NCBI RefSeq assembly: GCF_001898315.1
Contig: NZ_MKTQ01000029.1
Location: 124,001-188,000, forward strand
Source of the DNA: Microbacterium sp. 70-16
GTDB lineage: Bacteria; Actinomycetota; Actinomycetes; Actinomycetales; Microbacteriaceae
Direction of reading: 5' to 3'
DNA length: 64,000 nt
The position numbers and the translations under genes were made by a program. Of the stretch, positions 27,201 to 35,957 are shown piece by piece. The notes under the pieces are model-generated. The model saw nothing but the letters and a program-made list of their open reading frames with translations, was not told the DNA's origin and searched no databases. Position 1 is the stretch's first letter; every line of letters starts with the position of its first letter.

Positions 27201-27936
27201 CTCGTTCCGCGACGTGCAGATCCAGCCGCGCAGCGTCATCACCTCGCCGGAGTGGTCGGGATCCGAGCACGGCGGCCGCCGCTACACGGCGTTCGCGATC
27301 AACGTCGAGCACCTCAAGCCCTGGCACACTCTCACGGGGCGCCAGCACTTCTACCTCGACCACGACTGGATGAGCGAGCTCGGCGAGAACCTGCCGGTGT
27401 ACCGGCCGCCGCTCGACATGCACCGCCTCTTCGGCGACGGGGTGCCCGGCACGAGCGGCACGAGCGCGAGCGGCCACGCCGAGGTCACGGTGCGCTACCT
27501 GACGCCGCACTCGAAGTGGTCGATCCACTCCGAATACCAGGACAACCTGTTCATGCTGTCGCTGAGCCGTGGCGGCCCCACGATCTGGATGAGTCCTCAG
27601 GATGCCGAGAAGATAGGCGTCCGCGACAACGACTGGATCGAGTCGTACAACCGCAACGGCGTCGTGGTCGCCCGCGCGATCGTGTCGCACCGGATGCCCG
27701 AGGGCACGGTGTACATGTACCACGCGAAGGACCGCACGGTCGATGTGCCGATCGCCGAGACGAGCGGGCTGCGCGGAGGCATCCACAATTCCCTCACGCG
27801 CATCCTCCTCAAGCCCAGCCACCTCATCGGCGGGTACGCGCAGCTCGCGTGGGCGTTCAACTATCTCGGGCCCACGGGCAACCAGCGCGACGAGATCACC
27901 TCTATCCGCCGCCGCAGCCAGGAGGTCGAGTACTGA
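24205..27936 (+). CDS. narG: Respiratory nitrate reductase alpha subunit
   Basis: A 1243-residue molybdenum bis-MGD enzyme that reduces nitrate to nitrite. The FS0 cluster ligands appear as HGVNCTGSC followed by the more distant RGCPRG Cys (residues about 65-110). MWGSNVPVTRTPDAHF, the LPVASPQVFGDQTDVPE loop and the NINGGGW-type segment are typical of NarG. Length is as usual for the family. The ATG at 24205 stands 6 nt after GGAGG; the ATG at 24199 is too close. There is no twin-arginine export signal beyond the usual NarG remnant, so it faces the cytoplasm. The stop overlaps narH. Confidence 0.97.
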   Translation: MTPDSRAIHPATDGPLADTLLNMGRFLRRGETSGDLRALFLEGGRSGDVFYRDRWAHDKVVRSTHGVNCTGSCSWKVYVKDGIITWETQQTDYPSVGPDSPEYEPRGCPRGAAFSWYTYSPTRVRYPYIRDTLASLYREAKQQHPDPVDAWASIVEDPEKARAYKSARGKGGLIRTTWDEALEIAAAAHVHTVKVYGPDRVAGFSPIPAMSMVSHGAGARFLNLLGGAILSFYDWYADLPVASPQVFGDQTDVPESADWWNAGYLIMWGSNVPVTRTPDAHFMTEARYRGQKVVTVSPDYTDNTKFADEWIAPHPGTDAALAMAMGHVILTEHFVQKRTARFEDYMQRYTDAPYLVTLDEHPDGLVPGKFLTASDLGGTDAAVPRADFKTVLLDQHGAPVVPGGSLGHRFTPEDEGTWNLDLGDVMPPLSVGDLADTTESAEILLPRFDLTPEAGSEHAGGTGVVRRGVPVRRVAGRLVTTVFDLLLAQYGVAREGLPGQWPTGYDDPTSPGTPAWQEELTSVPAEQAIRVGREFADNADRSGGRSMILMGAGTNHWFHSDTIYRTFLALTTMTGCQGINGGGWAHYVGQEKVRPITGYSQYATAGDWNRPPRQAIGTAFWYMATSQWRYDGLPADQLASPLARGQFDGRTTADCLVDSVKRGWMPSYPTFSRNPLDLYDEAQAAGKEPAQHIVDSLTDGSLHYAMEDPDAPENFPRVVSVWRANILGSSGKGNEYFLKHLLGTDSAIRAAESAEGSRPRDIVWRDDAAVGKLDLLMTADFRMTSTTLFSDLVFPAATWYEKHDLSSTDMHPFIHAFSPAINPPWQTRTDFDLFGGLAERFSEMARTHLGIRHDVVASPLQHDTADVMSTAHGEVRDGLPLVPGTTMAKLITVERDYPNLYERWKSLGPLTEKLGMTTKAITYHPDREIERLKQVNGVVTTGPYAGSVRLDTDQRACEMILAFSGTSNGRLAVQGFRQLEKKTGQRIAQLAEDHEGAHISFRDVQIQPRSVITSPEWSGSEHGGRRYTAFAINVEHLKPWHTLTGRQHFYLDHDWMSELGENLPVYRPPLDMHRLFGDGVPGTSGTSASGHAEVTVRYLTPHSKWSIHSEYQDNLFMLSLSRGGPTIWMSPQDAEKIGVRDNDWIESYNRNGVVVARAIVSHRMPEGTVYMYHAKDRTVDVPIAETSGLRGGIHNSLTRILLKPSHLIGGYAQLAWAFNYLGPTGNQRDEITSIRRRSQEVEY

Positions 27937-29606
27937 TGAAGGTCATGGCGCAGATGTCGATGATCATGAATCTCGACAAGTGCATCGGATGCCACACGTG
28001 CTCGGTCACGTGCAAGCAGGCGTGGACGAACCGCACGGGCGTCGAGTACGTCTGGTTCAACAACGTCGAGACGCGGCCCGGCGTCGGCTACCCGCGCACG
28101 TACGAGAACCAGGAGAAGTGGGGCGGCGGCTGGGTGCGCACCAAGCGCGGCCGCCTGAAGCTGCGCAGCGGCGGGCGTCTGTCGAAGCTCGCGCACATCT
28201 TCTCGAACCCGAAGCTGCCCGAGATCCACGACTACTACGAGCCGTGGACGTACGACTACGACATGCTGCTGAATGCGCCGAAGGGCCAGCAGACACCCGT
28301 CGCGCGGCCCAAGAGCCTGCTCACCGGCGAAGACATGAAGATCTCGTGGTCGGCGAACTGGGACGACGACCTGGGCGGGTCGCTCGAGACGATGCAGGAC
28401 GACCCGATCCTGCAGAAGATGAGCGAAGAGGTGAAGGCCGAGTTCGAGAAGGCCTTCATGTTCTACCTGCCGCGCATCTGCGAGCACTGCCTGAACCCGT
28501 CGTGTGTGGCATCCTGCCCCTCAGGCGCGATGTACAAGCGCGCCGAAGACGGCATCGTGCTCGTCGATCAGGACCAGTGCCGCGGCTGGCGCATGTGCGT
28601 GTCGGGATGCCCGTACAAGAAGGTCTACTTCAACCACCGCACCGGCAAGGCCGAGAAGTGCACGATGTGCTACCCGCGCATCGAGGTGGGCCTGCCGACC
28701 GTGTGCTCAGAGACGTGCGTCGGGCGCCTGCGGTACCTCGGCCTCGTGCTGTACGACGCCGACCGGGTTGCCGAGGCGGCATCCGTAGAGGACGACAAGG
28801 CGCTGCTGCAGGCGCAGCGCGACATCATCCTCGACCCGCACGATCCTGCCGTCATCGAGGCGGCACGCGCCGAAGGCATCCCCGACGACTGGATCGAGGC
28901 CGCCCAGCGCAGCCCCATCTGGAAGCTCATGCAGTACCAGGTCGCCCTGCCGCTGCACCCCGAGTACCGCACGATGCCGATGGTCTGGTACATCCCGCCG
29001 CTGTCCCCCGTCGTCGACGTCGTCACCGGGTCGGGCAACGACGGTGAGGATGCCCGGACGCTGTTCGCGGCGATCGACAAGCTGCGCATCCCGATCGGCT
29101 ACCTCGCCGAACTGTTCACGGCGGGCGACATCCAGCCCGTGGATGCGGCGCTGCGGCGCCTCGCCGCGATGCGCTCGTACATGCGCGGCATCAACCTCGA
29201 CGACGAGCGCGACGAGCGCATCGCGAACGCGGTCGGCATGACCGGCGCCGAGGTCGAAGAGATGTACCGGCTGCTCGCGATCGCGAAGTACGAGGAGCGA
29301 TACGTCATCCCGTCGGCCCACACCGAGCAGGCGCACGCGCTGGAGGAGATGGCGTGCTCGCTCGACTTCGAGGGCGGTCCGGGCATGGGCGGCGCAGGGC
29401 CGTTCGGCTCGTCGAGCGGCCCGTCGGTGCCCGTCGCGGTGGAGAACTTCCACATCCTCGCCGACCGGCAGACCGCCGACCGGCCGTCGACGCCGGGGCG
29501 CGTCAACCTGCTCAATTGGGACGGCAACGGCGGCACCGAGGGGCTGTTCCCGCCGTCGTCGACGACCGCCGTGCGCGAGACGGGCAAGCGGAAGGACGAC
29601 AAATGA
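27936..29606 (+). CDS. narH: Respiratory nitrate reductase beta subunit
   Basis: A 556-residue iron-sulfur subunit that relays electrons from NarI to NarG. Four cysteine clusters are visible: CIGCHTCSVTC, CEHCLNPSCVASC, CRGWRMCVSGC (Trp in place of a Cys, marking the 3Fe-4S site) and CTMCYPRIEVGLPTVCSETC. A GGAGG precedes the ATG, which overlaps the narG stop (TGATG). The C-terminal 60 residues are a low-complexity extension. Confidence 0.97.
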   Translation: MKVMAQMSMIMNLDKCIGCHTCSVTCKQAWTNRTGVEYVWFNNVETRPGVGYPRTYENQEKWGGGWVRTKRGRLKLRSGGRLSKLAHIFSNPKLPEIHDYYEPWTYDYDMLLNAPKGQQTPVARPKSLLTGEDMKISWSANWDDDLGGSLETMQDDPILQKMSEEVKAEFEKAFMFYLPRICEHCLNPSCVASCPSGAMYKRAEDGIVLVDQDQCRGWRMCVSGCPYKKVYFNHRTGKAEKCTMCYPRIEVGLPTVCSETCVGRLRYLGLVLYDADRVAEAASVEDDKALLQAQRDIILDPHDPAVIEAARAEGIPDDWIEAAQRSPIWKLMQYQVALPLHPEYRTMPMVWYIPPLSPVVDVVTGSGNDGEDARTLFAAIDKLRIPIGYLAELFTAGDIQPVDAALRRLAAMRSYMRGINLDDERDERIANAVGMTGAEVEEMYRLLAIAKYEERYVIPSAHTEQAHALEEMACSLDFEGGPGMGGAGPFGSSSGPSVPVAVENFHILADRQTADRPSTPGRVNLLNWDGNGGTEGLFPPSSTTAVRETGKRKDDK

Positions 29607-30346
29607 GCCGCACCGTCACCCGCGTCACGCCGCGGCGCGAGCTACCGCCCGACCTGCCGGCGGTGCACCTTGACCGCGCCGCGCGGCAGACCGCGCACAT
29701 GCTGGCATCCCTGCTGCTGGACTACCCCGACGACGCGTGGTTCGCACGGCTGGACACCCTGCAGGCGCACGCCGCGCGGCTACCGGACGCGATCGGCGAC
29801 CCCCTGCGCACGTTCACCATGCAGGCGCGGGATGCCGGGGTCACCGAGTGGCAGCGGCGGTATGTCACGACGTTCGACCTCAAGCGCAAGTGCAGTCTGT
29901 ACCTCAGCTACTACGCGACCGGCGACACCCGTCGGCGCGGGGTGGCGCTCGTGACCTTCCTCGAGGCGTACCGCGCCGCGGGGTGGGAGTTCGACGCCGA
30001 CGACCTGCCCGACTATCTGCCGGCTGTGCTGGAGTTCTCGGCGCGGAGCGAGTCGGAGGTGGCATCCGCCCTCATCGCCTCGCACCGCGAGGGCATCGAG
30101 GTGCTGCGCGCAGCCCTGGAGGGCATGGCCAGCCCGTGGGCGCTCGTCGTGCGCACCGTGACACAGTCGCTGCCGCCGATCGACGCGCGCACGCGCGAGC
30201 GCTTCCTCGACCTGATCAGCGAGGGCCCGCCCACCGAGACGGTGGGGCTCAGCTTTCTGGGGCAGCTGCCGCCGTTTCAGCCGGTGTCGTCGGCCTCGGC
30301 GTTTGTGTCTGCGTCTGGTTCTGCGTCCCGTGAGGAGTCGTCGTGA
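29603..30346 (+). CDS. narJ: Nitrate reductase assembly chaperone
   Basis: A 247-residue NarJ that holds apo-NarG for cofactor insertion and is not part of the final enzyme. Helical core with LLLDYPDDAW, YVTTFDLKRKCSLYLSYY and ARSESEVASALI, then a Ser-rich tail absent from many homologues. Overlaps narH (ATGA) and narI (GTGA). Confidence 0.94.
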   Translation: MSRTVTRVTPRRELPPDLPAVHLDRAARQTAHMLASLLLDYPDDAWFARLDTLQAHAARLPDAIGDPLRTFTMQARDAGVTEWQRRYVTTFDLKRKCSLYLSYYATGDTRRRGVALVTFLEAYRAAGWEFDADDLPDYLPAVLEFSARSESEVASALIASHREGIEVLRAALEGMASPWALVVRTVTQSLPPIDARTRERFLDLISEGPPTETVGLSFLGQLPPFQPVSSASAFVSASGSASREESS

Positions 30347-31101
30347 GCACCCTGTCGATCATCCTGTGGGTCGCCGTCCCCTACGCCGCCATCGCGGTGT
30401 TCATCGTCGGGCACATCTGGCGGTACCGCTACGACAAGTTCGGCTGGACGACCCGGTCGAGCCAGACGTACGAGAACCGGTTGCTGCGGTGGGGGTCGCC
30501 GATGTTCCACTTCGGCATCCTCATGGTCATCGCCGGTCACGCGGTGGGTCTGTTGATCCCCCGCGAGTGGCTGTACGCGATCGGCATCACCGAGGAGATG
30601 TACCACATCGGGGCGACCGTGCTCGGCACATTCGCCGCCGTGCTGACCCTCGCGGGGCTCGCGATCCTGATCTACCGGCGCCGCACGGTCGGGCCGGTAT
30701 TCCTCGCGACGACCACGATGGACAAGGTCATGTACGTCTTCCTCGGGGCGACGCTGCTGTTCGGCACTGCCGCGACCGTGGTGTACCAGGTGTTCGGCGG
30801 CGGATTCCACTACCGCGAGACGATCTCGCCGTGGATCCGCTCGATCCTCGGCTTCCAGCCGCAGCCCGAGCTCATGCTCGACGTGCCGCTGCTGTTCCAG
30901 CTGCACGTGCTGACGGCGTTCGCACTGTTCGCGCTGTGGCCCTTCACGCGGCTCGTGCACGTCTTCTCGGCGCCGGTCGGCTACCTCTTCCGCCCGTACG
31001 TCGTGTACCGCTCGCGCGACGCAGTGCGCGGCGCCCGCCCCGCCCGCCGCGGCTGGGACCCGGTGAAGGCCCCCGACCCGGAGAAGCTGCGGCGGCTGTA
31101 G
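30343..31101 (+). CDS. narI: Respiratory nitrate reductase gamma subunit (cytochrome b)
   Basis: A 252-residue membrane cytochrome with five membrane segments that takes electrons from quinol. The haem histidines are seen in FHFGILMVIAGHAVG and LLFQLHVLTAFALFAL with FTRLVH near the C-terminus. GTG start overlapping the narJ stop. Last gene of narGHJI. Confidence 0.96.
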   Translation: MSTLSIILWVAVPYAAIAVFIVGHIWRYRYDKFGWTTRSSQTYENRLLRWGSPMFHFGILMVIAGHAVGLLIPREWLYAIGITEEMYHIGATVLGTFAAVLTLAGLAILIYRRRTVGPVFLATTTMDKVMYVFLGATLLFGTAATVVYQVFGGGFHYRETISPWIRSILGFQPQPELMLDVPLLFQLHVLTAFALFALWPFTRLVHVFSAPVGYLFRPYVVYRSRDAVRGARPARRGWDPVKAPDPEKLRRL

Positions 31102-31159
31102 CGCGCGGCCCGGGCGCGGCACCCGGGCCCGCGCCGACTCGCCGGATACGGTCGGGAGC

Positions 31160-32017
31160 ATGGGAACTGGGGTCAGGGCGCGGAAGCCCTGGTATGCGAA
31201 ATGGTGGGTCTGGGCGAGTGTCGCGGTCGTCGGCATCGGCGGAGTGACGAACGTCATCACGGGCGGACGTGATGAGCCCGCACCGACAGCCACCATCGCC
31301 GCCGCGGAGACACCGTCTGCCGAGCCGACGGTCGAAACGGAACCGGCCGTGACGTTCGTGTCGGTCATCGACGGTGACACGATCGAGACCAGCGAGGGCC
31401 GTGTGCGGATCATCGGGATCGATGCGCCCGAGCGCGGAGTCTGCGGCAGCGACGAAGCGACGGCGCTGGTGTCGAGCCTGCTGACCGCCGGCGATGAGCT
31501 CACGCTCACGCTTCCCACCGGACAGAACGACACCGACAGCTACGACCGCCTGCTGCGGTACGTGGACACGACCGCGGGCGTCGATGTTGCGCGCGCACAG
31601 CTTGAGGCGGGCCTCGCGGTCGCACGGTACGACTCCGCGGACGGGTACCCGCAGCATCCGCGTGAGACGGACTATCGCACAGCGCAGCTGGCGACTCTGC
31701 AGGGCGGCGAGGTCGTGACGGTCGAGTGCGCCGAGCAGGCGCGCATCGCGGAAGAGCAGCGCGCCGCCGAGGAGCAGCGCGCCGCGGACGAAGCCGCGAA
31801 AGCAGCGGCCGAGCAGCAAGCGCAGCAACAGGCGGCGCAACCCCAGACCGACCAGTGGTGGCGGCAGTACTCGTCGTGCACGAAGCTGAAGAAGAACACC
31901 GTCGGCCATCCGACCGGCCCGTTCTCCTCGGCATCCGACCCCGAACTTTATGACTGGTTCGCGAACGGCACCGGCAACAACGGCGACGGCGATGGCGACG
32001 GCCTCGCCTGCGAGTGA
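31160..32017 (+). CDS. Secreted thermonuclease-like protein with excalibur domain
   Basis: A 285-residue protein with an N-terminal membrane anchor (15-33), a staphylococcal-nuclease fold (about 65-175) carrying VIDGDTIE, RIIGIDAPE and DRLLRYV (the catalytic Arg/Glu/Arg set), an alanine/glutamate-rich coiled linker (185-215) and a C-terminal excalibur calcium-binding domain (DGDGDGLACE). It would cut extracellular nucleic acid. TACGGT lies 7 nt before the ATG. It stands alone between narI and a convergent nitrite reductase and is probably unrelated to nitrate respiration. Confidence 0.9.
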   Translation: MGTGVRARKPWYAKWWVWASVAVVGIGGVTNVITGGRDEPAPTATIAAAETPSAEPTVETEPAVTFVSVIDGDTIETSEGRVRIIGIDAPERGVCGSDEATALVSSLLTAGDELTLTLPTGQNDTDSYDRLLRYVDTTAGVDVARAQLEAGLAVARYDSADGYPQHPRETDYRTAQLATLQGGEVVTVECAEQARIAEEQRAAEEQRAADEAAKAAAEQQAQQQAAQPQTDQWWRQYSSCTKLKKNTVGHPTGPFSSASDPELYDWFANGTGNNGDGDGDGLACE

Positions 32018-32045
32018 GCGGTAGCCCACTCAACAGCAGGCGATC

Positions 32046-32090
32046 GCACCAGAACAGGCCGATTCAGCCCACATCGGCCTGTCTTGGTGC
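32046..32090. terminator. Bidirectional hairpin between nuclease and nitrite reductase genes
   Basis: Arms 32046-32063 and 32073-32090 (GCACCA, two-base mismatch, ACAGGCCGAT) form an 18-bp stem with a 9-nt loop, between two convergent genes. Confidence 0.75.
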
Positions 32091-32132
32091 GGATGCCTGT
32101 TTTCGCGCGCGCCGCGCCGCCGCCGCGCGCCG

Positions 32133-34760
32133 TCACTCGACGTGGAAGATCCCCTTCGCGCCCTTCTCGGCGTCGCTCATGATGTGGGTGACGAACGGGT
32201 AGTCGCCGGCCTCGGGGAAGGTCAGCTCGACGAAGCCGCCCTGCGCGGGCTGCAGCGCGAGCGCCTGCGCTCCGCCGGGGTCGCCCTGCTGCAGCGTGTA
32301 GGCGCCCTCGAGGTACACGGTGTCGAACTGCCCGCCGACGATGTGGAAGGCGGATGCCGTGTTGGGTCCGGCATCCAGCACCCACACCCGCACGCGTTCG
32401 CCGACCGTCGCCGTCAGCGGCTCGTACGCGTACTGGTTGGCGTAGCCGTTGAAGGTGACGAGGTCGGGCGTCTGTGCCGCGCTCTTGTCGGCATCCGCCG
32501 TGTCGCCCTGCGCGCCGAGATACAGCTCGCCCTGCACGAGCACGTACTCCGCGTCGACGGGCGCCAGGTCGGGCGGATCGATGATGACCGCGCCGAACAT
32601 TCCGTTCGCGATATGCATCGACATGGGCATGGTCGAGCAGTGATACATCCAGATTCCGGCGCGCGTCGCGGTGAACGTGTAGGTGAGCGTCTCGCCGGGC
32701 TGGATCGTCCGCATCGGCTCGTTGGGTGCGAGCGACCCGGCATGGAAGTCGATCGAGTGGCCGATCGTGCCGTCGTTGACGAGGGTGATGATGAAAGTGT
32801 CACCGATCTTGCCGCGCAGCGCCGGACCCGGAGCGGTGCCTCCGAACGTCCACCGGGTCTGGCTGACACCGGGCGCGACGTCTTCGACGACCTCCTCGAC
32901 CTGCAGCGTGATGCGGTGCACGGTGTCGGCGGATGCCGGCGCCAGCGCGGCAGGCCACGGCGTGAAGCCCGCCGCCGGCATCGCCTCGAGGTCGATGTCG
33001 TCGGCGGCGGACCCTGCCGAGGCATCCGACGACCCTGACCCGTGGCCTGCGTGATCACCGCTCGCGGTGCCTGTGCCACCGGCCGGCGCGCCCGTCACGA
33101 CGACCGTGAGCTCCATCCCCATCTGTCGGTGGCCCGCGATCGAGCACCAGCCGTCGAGGTCGGCGCCGATGAGCCCGACGTCGATCGTCTCGCTCTCGCC
33201 CGGGGCGAGCCGCTGCGTGCGCACGCCGTTGGCGAAGGTGAGGTCGTGCACGTCGGTGCCCGTGTTGCGGAACGTCACGACGAGGTCGTCGCCGTACGGC
33301 ACCTCGATTTCGGCGGGAGTGAACCGCATGCCCGACACCTCGACCGTGATCTCGGTGACCTCGCCGGATGCCGTGACGTCGCCCCCGGCTGCCGTCGAGA
33401 TGCCGACGGCGGCGGGGTCAGCGGCGACTCCCCCGGCGACGCACAGCGCGAGCACCGTGAAGGCGGCCGCGACCATGCCGACGCGGCGCGGGGGCGCCGT
33501 GGGAGCGGCGGCGACGGGCACTCCGAGCCCGACCCGACCGCTGCGGTCAGGGTTCTCGCCCTCGGCACGGCGCACGCGTCGCCCCACGACGATCGCGCGG
33601 ATCGCGAGGACGAGAAACGCGATGACGACCCCGGCCGCCACGAACGACAGCAGCACGCGCGCGACCGACGGCATCGGCAGCAGGTACAGCACGATCGCAC
33701 CGTTGAACGCCGTGACGCGGAACGCGGCGCCGCGATCGAGCACCTCGGCACCCGCTTTGGCCGCGGCGGGGCTGCCGAGCGCGACGACGGGCAGCAGGTA
33801 GCTCATCGCTCCGGTCAGCAGCTGCACCGCGAACCCGGCGACGAGGGGGCCGAGCACCATGAGGTAGCTCTCGCGCAGCGTCACCCAGTCGGGACTGATC
33901 GCGGCGATGACGGCAAGGCTCGCCGCGGCGATGACAACCCAGCCGTACGCGGCCGCGAGACTCCAGCCGGCGAAGGTTCCCGGCGGCATGCTCCGCGCCT
34001 GTCGCCAGCCCTCGATGCCGATGCGGGCCGCACCGACGATCCAGATCGCCATGCCGAGCGTCACGAGCAGCCGCAGGTCGAGGAGGGGCCCGGATGCCGC
34101 GACGACGAGCCCCGCGACGAGCACGGGCAGCGCGAATCGCGCCCCGGCATCCGCCGTATCAGCCATGCGTGCGTGCAGCACGGTCGGGAACAGCAGCACG
34201 AGCGTGCCGAGCGCGGTCAGGCCGATCCAGCCGTACGCGTTGAGCACGAGGTGCGCCGTCACGAGCCGGTCGGTGAGGTCGGGGTCGCCCGCGGCGCTCA
34301 TCGTGGCGCCGATCGCGATGCCGCCGAGGAACACCACGGCCGCCGCGACGTAGTACCGCACGAGCGGCCCGAACCGCGACGGCAGCGCGCGGCGGAGCTG
34401 CAGGAACAGCACGACGGCGTGCGCGAGGATCGCGGCGGCCACGACCGACGCGCCGACGATCACGAGCGGGACGGATGCCCCGAGCACGCCCGCCACGACG
34501 AGGCCCGCGCCGACGGTGTGCAGGCCCAGTCGGATGCCGAGCCCGGCACGGCCCGCCGGCGCTTCACGCCGCAGCAGCGTGTCGGAGAAGTGCTGCGACC
34601 AGATGAGGATCGCCGCCGTCACGGCGCCCAGCAGCGGCACGTGCACCATGAGCCACATCGGCTGCGGCACGAACCGGTGGATCGTCACGGCGACGACCGT
34701 CAGCACGATCCACGCGAGCACGACCGAGTTGGTCAGCAGATACCAGTTACGCCGGGACAC
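32133..34760 (-). CDS. nirK: Membrane-fused copper nitrite reductase with an extra cupredoxin
   Basis: An 875-residue fusion: about 12 membrane segments (1-430), a single cupredoxin (about 470-560; VHDL His, then WCSIAGHRQMGM giving Cys-His-Met type-1 ligands), an Asp/Ser/Gly/His linker, and a two-domain NirK (590-875). NirK ligands seen: GHSIDFH (type-1 His, Asp98 equivalent, type-2 His), YHC (type-2 His and type-1 Cys), MHIANGM (type-1 His and Met), and SAFHIVGG (third type-2 His). It reduces nitrite to NO outside the membrane, possibly fed from quinol by way of the membrane part and extra cupredoxin. GTG start after AGGAG; overlaps the upstream gene by 14 nt. Confidence 0.93.
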   Translation of the reverse strand: MSRRNWYLLTNSVVLAWIVLTVVAVTIHRFVPQPMWLMVHVPLLGAVTAAILIWSQHFSDTLLRREAPAGRAGLGIRLGLHTVGAGLVVAGVLGASVPLVIVGASVVAAAILAHAVVLFLQLRRALPSRFGPLVRYYVAAAVVFLGGIAIGATMSAAGDPDLTDRLVTAHLVLNAYGWIGLTALGTLVLLFPTVLHARMADTADAGARFALPVLVAGLVVAASGPLLDLRLLVTLGMAIWIVGAARIGIEGWRQARSMPPGTFAGWSLAAAYGWVVIAAASLAVIAAISPDWVTLRESYLMVLGPLVAGFAVQLLTGAMSYLLPVVALGSPAAAKAGAEVLDRGAAFRVTAFNGAIVLYLLPMPSVARVLLSFVAAGVVIAFLVLAIRAIVVGRRVRRAEGENPDRSGRVGLGVPVAAAPTAPPRRVGMVAAAFTVLALCVAGGVAADPAAVGISTAAGGDVTASGEVTEITVEVSGMRFTPAEIEVPYGDDLVVTFRNTGTDVHDLTFANGVRTQRLAPGESETIDVGLIGADLDGWCSIAGHRQMGMELTVVVTGAPAGGTGTASGDHAGHGSGSSDASAGSAADDIDLEAMPAAGFTPWPAALAPASADTVHRITLQVEEVVEDVAPGVSQTRWTFGGTAPGPALRGKIGDTFIITLVNDGTIGHSIDFHAGSLAPNEPMRTIQPGETLTYTFTATRAGIWMYHCSTMPMSMHIANGMFGAVIIDPPDLAPVDAEYVLVQGELYLGAQGDTADADKSAAQTPDLVTFNGYANQYAYEPLTATVGERVRVWVLDAGPNTASAFHIVGGQFDTVYLEGAYTLQQGDPGGAQALALQPAQGGFVELTFPEAGDYPFVTHIMSDAEKGAKGIFHVE

Positions 34761-35868
34761 GACCGCGGCTCCTTTCCGGTGTGCGGGCGCCGGCCCGCAG
34801 CGATACGACGACGACCGTGACGCCGAACCCGAGGATCGCGACGGCGGCGCCGATGCCACCCGCCTGCAGCCCGAGGGTCAGTCCCCACGCGTCGCCGACG
34901 ACGACGCGCACGAGCAGCGACAGCTGCAGCAGGGTCACCGGCACGTACAGCGCCACGTGGTACGGGATCCGCACGCCGAGCACGGCGGGCAGGATGACGG
35001 GCGCGTGCGCCATGATCATCGTGATCACGAAGCCGAGGAAGATCGCGTGCGTCGTCGCGTCGTAGATGACACCCTCGGTGCGCGCGCCGCCCAGCAGCCA
35101 CCCGGCGCCCGCGACAGCGAGCCAGCCGTACCCGAGCAGCAGGCACACGGCGACGTACCGCGGCAGCCCCGGCATCCGCACCGTCGCACGGGCGACGTCG
35201 TACCGCAGCAGCCACGCGACGACGCCCAGCAGCAGGATGCCGGCCACCGGCACCGCGACCACGGGCGACGTGAGACTCAGGATGGCGACCGCCGACAGCG
35301 CGAGCGACAGCGCGAACAGCAGGCGTTCGGCGCGGATGCCCGGGGCCGCGATGCGGGCGAGCTCGAGCCGCTCGGCGGTGATCGTGAGGATGAGGAAGAC
35401 CCCGAGCAGCGGCACGAGCCGCGGGGCGGGGACGCCGGCGCACCACACGACCGCCGCGACGAGCCCCGTCACGGCGCCGAGTCCCTGGATCGCGGTCGCC
35501 GTCATCGGCTGGCGCGCCCAGATCGCGCGGTACTGCAGCGCGTGCACGGCCATGCCGACCGCGATCGCAGCCTGGCCTGCGATGACCGGTGCGGGCGTGA
35601 GCGCGAGGATCGTGCCCGCCGCGAGCAGCGCGGGGGCGACGTACGCCCACGCCGCCCGCAGCGCGACGGCCCGTTCGAGGCTGATGAGGGTGCCGACGAA
35701 ACCGAACACCATGAGCGCCGAGTGCAGTTCGGGCAGCCGCGCGCTGACGATGGGCAGCGCGATGCCCATGAGCAGCAGCCCCGCGACCAGGCCCAGCACG
35801 AGCAGTCCCGCGGCGGGGATCACCAGCAGCAGGCGCGGCCAGGTGCGGCGGCGCGCGGAGGTGTCCAT
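34747..35868 (-). CDS. NnrS-like multi-span membrane protein
   Basis: A 373-residue protein with about 11-12 membrane segments. Conserved-looking motifs are PELHSALMVFGFVGTLISLE and THAIFLGFVITMIMAHAPVI, which resemble the NnrS family (haem/copper proteins tied to NO stress). TACCGT sits 6 nt before the ATG (leaderless). It is coupled to nirK by overlap, so it probably aids nitrite reduction or NO handling. The NnrS assignment is from pattern and context. Confidence 0.7.
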   Translation of the reverse strand: MDTSARRRTWPRLLLVIPAAGLLVLGLVAGLLLMGIALPIVSARLPELHSALMVFGFVGTLISLERAVALRAAWAYVAPALLAAGTILALTPAPVIAGQAAIAVGMAVHALQYRAIWARQPMTATAIQGLGAVTGLVAAVVWCAGVPAPRLVPLLGVFLILTITAERLELARIAAPGIRAERLLFALSLALSAVAILSLTSPVVAVPVAGILLLGVVAWLLRYDVARATVRMPGLPRYVAVCLLLGYGWLAVAGAGWLLGGARTEGVIYDATTHAIFLGFVITMIMAHAPVILPAVLGVRIPYHVALYVPVTLLQLSLLVRVVVGDAWGLTLGLQAGGIGAAVAILGFGVTVVVVSLRAGARTPERSRGRVPA

Positions 35869-35957
35869 ACTTCGACGGTAGGCCCCCGCGCGCGGCCATG
35901 GGCCGGGGATGACCGTGGTTATCTCCGGCGGCTACGTCGGATGGCGAGCTCGGGCGG

